Shown piece after piece: positions 1 to 19,185 of a stretch of 21,589 nucleotides of DNA. A program made the position numbers and the translations under genes. The stretch comes from Silene noctiflora (taxonomy: Eukaryota > Streptophyta > Magnoliopsida > Caryophyllales > Caryophyllaceae), in contig VHZZ01000018.1 in assembly GCA_009801015.1 (NCBI GenBank), positions 608,514 through 630,102 of the forward strand, in the 5' to 3' direction. Within the stretch, counting starts at the first letter, position 1; each line of letters begins with the position of its first letter. The notes beneath the pieces were generated by a model. That model did no database searches. It was not told where the DNA came from and saw only the letters and a list, made by a program, of their open reading frames with translations.

Positions 1-1
1 A

Positions 2-70
2 CCCTTTACCTGGCAGCAAGAAGCGGAAGTGAGAAAGTTGCTCGAATTCCCTAGCAAACTCGATGCATGA
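2..70 (+). other. possible 3' end of a convergent plus-strand gene
   Basis: From base 2 the plus strand is open for 22 codons to a TGA at 68-70, with a charged, helix-like tail (ends LLEFPSKLDA). Frame 3 is also open from the edge and ends earlier, at a TGA at 30-32, after PLPGSKKRK. That second tail looks like a nuclear-localisation tail, common at the C-termini of plant nuclear proteins. Both readings are short and neither can be identified, so this is only a hint that a gene on the opposite strand ends here, tail to tail with the cofactor D gene. It may equally be untranslated or intergenic DNA. Confidence 0.2.
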
Positions 71-282
71 CCCGGTCATAACACCATTGATTGATGAATT
101 AATGTATGCATAATGAACGCAGACTAACCAAGCTTCTACTTTTGTGCAATATCCAAGCCATGGAAAGNATACAATACATACATTCTAAGCACCGGGTTTA
201 AATACAATCTGAGGTGGCTCATTCGCTTCTAAACTAAATGACTAATACATACCATACCGAAAACTCAATATGAGATCAAAAT
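71..282. other. region between the TBCD stop and the left edge: 3' UTR and intergenic
   Basis: This AT-rich stretch lies just downstream of the cofactor D stop codon and should contain its 3' untranslated region. I see no canonical AATAAA on the minus strand here, so the polyadenylation site is not placed. Base 168 is an N. Confidence 0.4.
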
Positions 283-13447
<13,165 letters not shown>

Positions 13448-13537
13448 TTTCGTGTTTCGTTGAGTTCTCGGAGCTTCGCCTTCAATGGCTTCCTTTTCCC
13501 TTTTTTTTTTTCTTGATTTGTTTTTACTTTTTCTCCC

Positions 13538-13545
13538 TTCCCGCC
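13538..13545. promoter_or_regulatory. E2F-like site upstream of TBCD
   Basis: TTCCCGCC (GGCGGGAA on the other strand) lies about 90 bp upstream of the cofactor D start codon, a usual place for E2F/DP sites in proliferation genes. Cofactor D is needed for dividing cells, so the site is plausible. An 8-base match in otherwise AT-rich DNA is still weak evidence. Confidence 0.3.
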
Positions 13546-13549
13546 AGCA

Positions 13550-13577
13550 ATGGCAGTATGGCAGTATGGCCGTATGG
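13550..13577. repeat. short 9-bp tandem repeat in the TBCD upstream region
   Basis: Two perfect copies and one imperfect copy of GGCAGTAT(G) stand in a row just upstream of the E2F-like site, with TATGG as the constant part. The array is about 28 bp long. Confidence 0.6.
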
Positions 13578-14368
13578 GTGAATCCGGTGATTGCCTAATC
13601 GGATACGAGAGTGCGACTTTTGAATCCGGGTGGTGTGATCCGATTTACATAATCAGCGATTCTTGTTTAAGGCGGTATTAACTAACTCAATTCTTTTTCG
13701 CTTAAAAAACTGAATTGAATGAAACTGAACCGAAGTAAAATATGTATAAGATCACCTTTTAAATTTACCTAAATACCCTTCAATAAATACCCATATTTTG
13801 AAAAGGGGTATATTAATCTTTAATGGATTACATTAATTTAGTGTAAAACCGTTTTACACACAAACAACTCGTTTTGCTTCGGAGAGAGTGAGGAGAAATA
13901 AAATAGACGGTGAAATTAATTTGGAAACAATATGCTTATGGGTAGGATTAGGCTTACATGGGCTACTTTTTTTTTTTTTTGCCTATTTAAAATCCAAATA
14001 TTTTTGGCTTGGCAAGCATTGAATTTGACCTCAAGTTAGATTTTGAAATCAAATTCACATTTTCAATTGCATACTTTAAAGCTCCGTTTGACGGTATACT
14101 TTAATTGCCTGATTTTGAATAGCTCGTACTCCTTCTATTCAAATGATTTTCATCATCTTATACTCCATATATGTTAACATGGAGTAGAACAATTAAAGAA
14201 CGATCATTTTGTACAATCGATCAACCTGCATATGTAAACATTTTTATTTTATTTTTGCATACCCATATTATCATATGGGTACACATTAATATAGCTTCCA
14301 TACAACAATTTTTTGCTAATTATGCTACTAATTACAACGTATACATAAATGTTTAGATCAACACACAC
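13578..14368. other. intergenic region between TBCD and the inhibitor gene
   Basis: Nearly 800 bp of AT-rich DNA upstream of cofactor D and downstream of the inhibitor gene, both on the minus strand. It should carry the distal cofactor D promoter. It holds a T-run at about 13968-13980. A stretch at about 14127-14165 starts TACTCCTTCTATTC and ends near ATACTCCATAT, resembling worn ends of Stowaway-type MITEs. No coding signal is seen. Confidence 0.5.
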
Positions 14369-14374
14369 TTTATT
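14369..14374 (-). terminator. poly(A) signal AATAAA of the inhibitor gene
   Basis: The minus strand carries AATAAA 53 bases beyond the TAG stop, in TTAATAAAGTG. A GT-rich stretch (GTGTGTGTTG) follows directly. This is a normal distance for a plant near-upstream element. Confidence 0.6.
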
Positions 14375-14427
14375 AACAAACAACATATAGACCTAAACAA
14401 AAACACCTTGATCTTGAATTCTTGATT

Positions 14428-15066
14428 CTAAGGCTTATGTATGAATTTATGGGCGAATCGACGCCTTGTAACAAATCGATTAACCAAAGCCAAAGCGTTA
14501 CTAGTAACATGAGAAACATCATTCACCTTCGCTTTAATAACATTCCTTAGGCTTTTCCCGCGCCCACTACCTGAAAATGCCTGAGCACATTCAGTTTGGT
14601 CAGTGAGCGCGGTACTAGCCCAAGTTACAACATTACTCATATGCCACATAAAATCGTCAGCTCCCCCTTCAGTGCTATATTTCTGTAACTCAAATAACGA
14701 TTGTCTAAGTTGCGCGACACTATCATTAATCTGGTCTATACAACTTCCTATAGCATTGTACTCAAAATCGTGCTGGTGGGGTGATTTCTTAAGGTTACTA
14801 GCCAATTTAGTTAAGTAGGCTCGAGCAAACCTTGCTCGAGCAAGACTAGCCCTTAATGTTATTTGGGCTAATTCCTCGTGACTTATGTTTGTACTATTAA
14901 CATAACCCGATAAAGTTTGTTCACACACTTTTGGATAAAGCGTTGTACTACATGAATAATTGATGAATGCTCGAGTTTTTGAGCAACGACGACAACTCGT
15001 TACGCCGGAGACGATGAGGAGGGTGGTGAGGGAGAGGAGTAGTAAAGAGATGTTGTATTTTGCCAT
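14428..15066 (-). CDS. secreted invertase/pectin methylesterase inhibitor-like protein
   Basis: A single-exon gene of 212 residues. Residues 1-24 form a signal peptide (hydrophobic core LLLLSLTTLLIVSG). The inhibitor domain spans about 33-197 and has the family's four cysteines. C39 and C48 are eight residues apart in SCSTTLYPKVC; C109 sits in IGSCIDQI and C160 in QTECAQAF. Family motifs include a four-helix bundle, YP in the first Cys loop and a W.S.AL.....C segment near 149-160. Known members act in the apoplast, where they bind pectin methylesterase or acid invertase and block it. Sequence alone does not separate the two targets; the length, the early Cys pair and the basic surface favour the pectinesterase-inhibitor group. 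Two extra cysteines (C25, C28) stand right after the expected signal cleavage. The tail is strongly basic (RRRFAHKFIHK). The ATG at 15066 is the first in the frame. Confidence 0.9.
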   Translation of the reverse strand: MAKYNISLLLLSLTTLLIVSGVTSCRRCSKTRAFINYSCSTTLYPKVCEQTLSGYVNSTNISHEELAQITLRASLARARFARAYLTKLASNLKKSPHQHDFEYNAIGSCIDQINDSVAQLRQSLFELQKYSTEGGADDFMWHMSNVVTWASTALTDQTECAQAFSGSGRGKSLRNVIKAKVNDVSHVTSNALALVNRFVTRRRFAHKFIHKP

Positions 15067-15084
15067 TTTTTTTTTTTTTTTTTT
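15067..15084 (-). promoter_or_regulatory. A18 leader directly upstream of the inhibitor start codon
   Basis: On the minus strand the start codon is preceded by 18 uninterrupted A, so the 5' untranslated region ends in a poly(A) stretch against the AUG. A-rich plant leaders are known to favour translation and can bind poly(A)-binding protein. That role here is inferred. Confidence 0.45.
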
Positions 15085-15130
15085 GTGATTTGAGAGATGG
15101 TGTGTTAGGGAGGGGAAGTATGTGACTATG

Positions 15131-15140
15131 TATATATATA
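15131..15140 (-). promoter_or_regulatory. TATA box of the inhibitor gene
   Basis: TATATATATA lies 65-74 bases upstream of the ATG on the minus strand (CCTATATATATACATAG). Transcription would start near 15100 and give a short leader of about 35 bases including the A18 tract. The strong TATA fits a regulated, tissue-specific gene. Confidence 0.6.
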
Positions 15141-15290
15141 GGTGAAGATGTAATGTAGTAAGTAATCTTAAGTATGGGTCACCTTTAGTTTAGGGTCACA
15201 TGTTGAAGGTCCATGTGCATAAATTAATTTAAGTGCTTTGGAGCTTATCTTTAAGTCAAAAGTTCATCACAAATTCTACTAAAACTATTG

Positions 15291-15423
15291 GTGTAAAACT
15301 GAAGACGGATAGTGATCGTCCCCCCACTCATAAAATGTAGTGGATAGTGCAAGTGGGTGGGAAATTGATACTCCACTTGCCCTCCCACTTTCATTTTGTG
15401 AGAGGGACACTATTCGTCTTCAG
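15291..15423. mobile_element. MITE-like element with ~24-bp terminal inverted repeats
   Basis: The left end GTGTAAAACTGAAGACGGAT continues ATAGTG-like and is matched by the reverse complement of the right end, GTCTAAAGCTGAAGACGAAT, with about four mismatches in 24 bp. Further inside, CATAAAATG pairs with CATTTTGTG. The body can fold on itself. Beyond the right end the terminal motif AGACGGATAGTGACCGTC recurs at 15428-15445, so a nested or duplicated end is possible. It carries no coding capacity. A second worn motif, GTCTTAAACTTAAGAC, lies at 15560-15575. Confidence 0.6.
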
Positions 15424-15700
15424 CTTTAGACGGATAGTGACCGTCTACAATGAGACATACCGAAGGTTTATAAACCTACTAGGCTACTTAGTGTAATATC
15501 AGTATCCTTTTAAATCTTAAAATAGGTAACTTGTCATATAATTTTGTATGTTTTAAACTGTCTTAAACTTAAGACGGATATTTACCCTTTTTAAATAAGA
15601 ATTTGAGGCGTAATATATGGATTTCTCACATAATTTCATATGGAGTAGTTAATTACAATGCGAAATTTGTTGGAACAACGTAGCATATCTATGGATTATA

Positions 15701-15812
15701 ATTATAGTGTAAGACGATCTCATTATATAACATAATAACATGTTCATTAGTAATAAAAGATTTTTTTTTGGGAAATAAACTCTTACAGTGTAAAGACGTC
15801 TCACGTTATAAT
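15701..15812. mobile_element. short MITE-like inverted repeat, ~112 bp
   Basis: The left end ATTATAGTGTAAGACGATCT and the reverse complement of the right end, ATTATAACGTGAGACGTCTT, agree in most positions. A T-run near 15763 splits the element. It is non-coding; the flanks show no clear target duplication. Confidence 0.4.
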
Positions 15813-15852
15813 TACTGATTGATAAGTTATAGATGTGGTATATTGGTTTCAT

Positions 15853-16037
15853 TAACATCATATTAACTTGAAGTGGTAAAAGATTTATTACCCCAATCAT
15901 GAAGTTGGGGGTTCGATTCTCACCCGTCATATGCTCTCTTACCCTAAATATGAAGTTGAAGGTTCAATTCTCACCAGCAACATAATGCACTCATTTGAAC
16001 CAAAAAAAAAAAAAAAAAATAACATCATATTAACTTG
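15853..16037 (+). mobile_element. tRNA-derived SINE with perfect 18-bp target-site duplication
   Basis: The element body is 15871-16019, flanked by identical 18-mers TAACATCATATTAACTTG at 15853-15870 and 16020-16037. It begins AAGTGGTAAAAG, like the end of a tRNA A-box, carries a B-box GGTTCGATTC at 15910-15919 and ends ATTTGAACC followed by a run of A. These are the marks of polymerase III-derived retroposition by LINE machinery. A 51-bp internal duplication (15888-15938 and 15939-about 15991) repeats ATGAAGTTG..GGTTC.ATTCTCACC, so the element has two B-box-like sites. The perfect duplication suggests a fairly recent insertion. The 5' end may be slightly truncated. Confidence 0.85.
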
Positions 16038-16085
16038 CAAAAATTACCTTTGTCTAAATTTGTCAATTAATGTCAATGTTAACCG

Positions 16086-16193
16086 TTAATTTGTCAAATT
16101 CCGAGTGTAAGTTCAACTATCAACTTTCGTGCTAAAAAATTTAATTTGTCAAATTTAGAGTATAAGTTTAAATATCAACTTTCGTGTTAGGTA
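16086..16193. repeat. two tandem copies of a ~55-bp unit
   Basis: TTAATTTGTCAAATT starts at 16086 and again at 16141. Each is followed by GAGTRTAAGTT.AA.TATCAACTTTCGTG. The copies differ at several positions. Confidence 0.75.
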
Positions 16194-16364
16194 ATATAAG
16201 CTTTTCTGTTTAGTATTATATGTGCTTTCGATTTTTCCACAATTCCTTAATTTTTCTCACTTATAAAAACGATTACGTGTGAGCACTTTTAAAGAAGTTA
16301 TTTTGCCACCAATTCATAACTAAGAATTGGATCTCTAATATGTATTATATCTTCTCGTAAGTAA

Positions 16365-16465
16365 TTTTTGGTTCAAATAAGCGCATTTATATCCCAGATG
16401 AAAATCGAAACCCCTGGTTTTATCGTTGGAGTAAGAAATTTCTTACCACTTAACTTAAGCTAACT
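16365..16465 (-). mobile_element. second SINE copy, opposite strand
   Basis: On the minus strand this reads GTTAGCTTAAGTTAAGTGGTAAG, then a stem-like GAAATTTCTTAC, a B-box variant GGTTTCGATTTTC and the tail ATTTGAACCAAAAA. The tail and the AAGTGGTAA start match the SINE at 15871-16019, but this copy has a single B-box unit and a better A-box side (TTAGCTTAAG...GTGG). It is more diverged. A possible 8-bp flank repeat ATCTTCTC (16349-16356, 16475-16482) is too short to rely on. Confidence 0.65.
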
Positions 16466-16680
16466 CTTATTCTCATCTTCTCTCAATTAAAAATGTAATC
16501 ATTTAGTTTATGTTTTGTACGGCAAATACTACTATACCTCGAGATGTATAATTAGTATTGTACAATCATTATACATTTATCTGAGTTTATGTGTAATTTT
16601 CCAGAGTTTTTTTAATGTTTATTTTCAATATAAGTCAAATTTTGTAAAATAAAATTCAAAAACTTTAGGACAGAGCTCAG

Positions 16681-16714
16681 TTTCTAATCCACCAGTATTT
16701 CTAATCCACCAGTT
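16681..16714. repeat. 17-bp tandem duplication
   Basis: TTTCTAATCCACCAGTA/T occurs twice in a row at 16681-16697 and 16698-16714. Confidence 0.85.
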
Positions 16715-16757
16715 ATACGTAAACGGTATATTGTCAGGATTGTTGTTGATGATCTCA

Positions 16758-16784
<27 letters not shown>
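16758..16784. repeat. (ATT)9 microsatellite
   Basis: Nine perfect ATT units in intergenic DNA. The length may vary between individuals. Confidence 0.95.
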
Positions 16785-16788
<4 letters not shown>

Positions 16789-17017
16789 GACAGACGCGTA
16801 AGCACTCTTATTTGTCTTCCACTTTACAGTGAAAGTGATAAACCATTTGGGACATAACCCTATACTTTAGGGACAGAGATCATAACAATGCTTAATGCTT
16901 GCATGACGGCATCCACTCCTATTTATGACGTTTTTATTTATTTAAATTTAAATGCAAAATCTATGTTTATAAGATCATAAGATTATTTTACGACGTAAAA
17001 CGAATCTAACCACGAGA

Positions 17018-17037
17018 TAAAACAAAACAAAACAAAA
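17018..17037. repeat. (AAAAC)4-like microsatellite
   Basis: About four AAAAC units in a row in AT-rich intergenic DNA. Confidence 0.8.
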
Positions 17038-17301
17038 TGTCAAACCGGTTAAAAGAGACAATAAGTCTCACTTATTACAGGTATATCGTACCAGCAAAAG
17101 GCAAAAAATAAATAGTTGGACAATGTCAAACGAGGTTAATCGGTTATATTGTACCTAACTAAGACTACCTTATACGAATATTTGTGTGCTTATGTGCTTA
17201 TGACCGATGAATCGATGATGCAGCTAATGATGTAGGATTAACTTAATTTAAGAGAAATTTCTAGTGGATTAAAGTAATTCAAGCAAACAAGTGGAGTGTT
17301 C

Positions 17302-17344
17302 AGCAAGTCTCCCTTGTGACGGGAATATCCGTCACAAGCTTGCT
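17302..17344. mobile_element. compact hairpin, probable MITE remnant
   Basis: CTTGTGACGG (17313-17322) and CCGTCACAAG (17329-17338) are perfect 10-bp inverted arms around a 6-base loop. Outer arms AGCAAG (17302-17307) and CTTGCT (17339-17344) extend the stem past a bulge. GTGACGG hairpins of this kind are, from memory, common MITE cores in Caryophyllales genomes. It is not next to a gene end, so a terminator role is unlikely. Confidence 0.5.
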
Positions 17345-17509
17345 ATACGCTTAAAATAGTTTGCTACATACGGAGATACCAACGTGGCTATTTATAAGCA
17401 TCCAGAGTCCGAGCATCCAAAATGGTGAAGAACAAGTTACCCATCAGAATAAATTAAAATAAAAACTCCGAAAATTTAACAGAAACAAGAGCAACTCATA
17501 TTTAAAAGT

Positions 17510-18140
17510 TCTTGCTGCCAATTACTAATAATTACGGCAGATATTAAGTTACTAGTCTCCACCAAAGTCTAGTTCGTTAGTGACCATATAGCACACGAAA
17601 CTGCCTAATCATCGGATAAACAAAACCAGAGTTATATTGCATCATACGGAGTACTTCGTAATTAACATAACGATGTCTAAGCTTTGATTATGGCAGCATT
17701 TTCGGCAAGAGTTGAAAAACTTCATACCCTTTTGATGTAGCACATTTCCAATTCTCGGACAATAACGGCATCCCTTCATTTAATCTGTACATTAACCCAC
17801 ATAGTAACATAAGTTTAAAAAGTTGATTTTAAACTGCATATTCTTCATATTTCTTACGCTTACTTACTACCCACAACATTACCCCAATGCCACAANGCTC
17901 CCCTACAANTCGAGGGGGGTGTGGTGTTGTACACTTGTACACATGACAAACAATTAATTTAAAATAACACAAGTTTACCAACTCCCTTTCAAGTTTCACT
18001 GACGCAACAATCACAACTTCCAAATTTCATCCTACGATATACTTCCTCCAGTTTTTTTATCTATGATGTCTCATTTCTACAGCCTACAATTTGTTCCATG
18101 AAATTACCAGCAAAATTTCTATCAAAGGTGGCATAGATCC
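17510..18140 (-). pseudogene. decayed tandem copy of the exon 5 region of the cystatin-like gene
   Basis: This block matches 18140-18560 in the same order. Shared landmarks are the exon start (ATTAAATGAAGGGATGCC at 17784 versus ATTTAATGAAGGGATGCC at 18388), the flanking AATTACTAATAATT/AATTAATAATT, and ATTGCATCAT/ATTGTATCAT. The exon-like part (about 17784-17683) keeps a 3' splice site (GTACAG). Spliced in the expected phase it meets TAA at once, and the GTAAG donor seen in the other copy is lost (CAAAGCTTAG). MKGCRYCPR is still readable, against MKGCHVCPR in the other copy. Two N bases lie inside the block. It could still serve as untranslated sequence. Confidence 0.5.
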
Positions 18141-18266
18141 AAAAAGAGAGCAATTCATCCATACAAGTTCCTACTCCCAATTAATAATTCAGTATTCAGT
18201 TAACAACCATATTGCAAATCAAACTATCATATATACAAAGACCAAGTCATATTGTATCATAATAAT

Positions 18267-19138
18267 TTAGCATAAAGATCTTACTTCTGGTAAATGGCAA
18301 GCACCTTGGTAAAGAGTTAGATAATGGAACTGCACAGCCTTCGGATGTATGATATTTCTTGGACAAACATGGCATCCCTTCATTAAATCTACATTAAAAC
18401 ACACAAGACCATAAGTTGGAACATTTTCTTTTAAACCGACGCTTTATATAACTTACACTTGACAGTCAATTTATTTTAAGACAACAAGAGAATTTTTCAC
18501 AAGATTTTCAAGCCCAACCAGAATATTTCTACAAAATTAATACTTTTAATCAAGTTCTTGTATCATACCACGATAAACTGGGTCCATAATGTCACAGATG
18601 TTAACTTTGCAATCACCATTATCGTGTTCGAGTACTTCAGCAAACACCCTCTTTGTTGTTCCGGTAGTATCACTAACATTAAAATTCAGATGATAGCAAC
18701 AGAGATACGGGAGATGGAAAGGTATAGCCTTCACCACCGAAGTAAGTTCCAACTTGACGCCCTTTAGAAAACAAATCAAATAACAATAACAATAAATTAG
18801 TAATTTCCAATTGATTGAGGTCAGCTAACATGTCATAATCATGATTTTGTAGAAGTATACTTTCTAACTATCTACTAGGAAAGCTGCCTTTTCACTTTTT
18901 CGTTTTCAACATATTATTTCCATCTAAATAAAACGTATACAATGTTTTGAGTAATTAGAGTTATTATCATTAGCGGATCTATGTTTAAGACTTGGACTTG
19001 GTCCCTGGAAAGTAAAAGAAAGTGTTGTTATTTGTGCATTCTGATTTCCAATGCATTTATGTGCTTAAAAGATAAAACCTACTACACACAGTTTTTGTTG
19101 CATTCAAGCTTCAATCATTCAACTGAACATCAATTTAC

Positions 19139-19185
<47 letters not shown>

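Noticed and set aside
15649-15930. 93-codon minus-strand frame
   Set aside because: It crosses a MITE-like repeat and the start of the SINE, so its openness comes from AT-rich repeat sequence.
15888-15991. tRNA gene
   Set aside because: Only B-box-like words are present. There is no acceptor stem or cloverleaf, and the A-tail plus target duplication identify a SINE.
17302-17344. Hairpin as transcription terminator
   Set aside because: It stands alone in intergenic plant DNA with no gene ending there; a MITE origin fits better.
17829-18023. 64-codon minus-strand frame
   Set aside because: It contains two ambiguous bases, lies in the decayed duplicate block and has no family resemblance.
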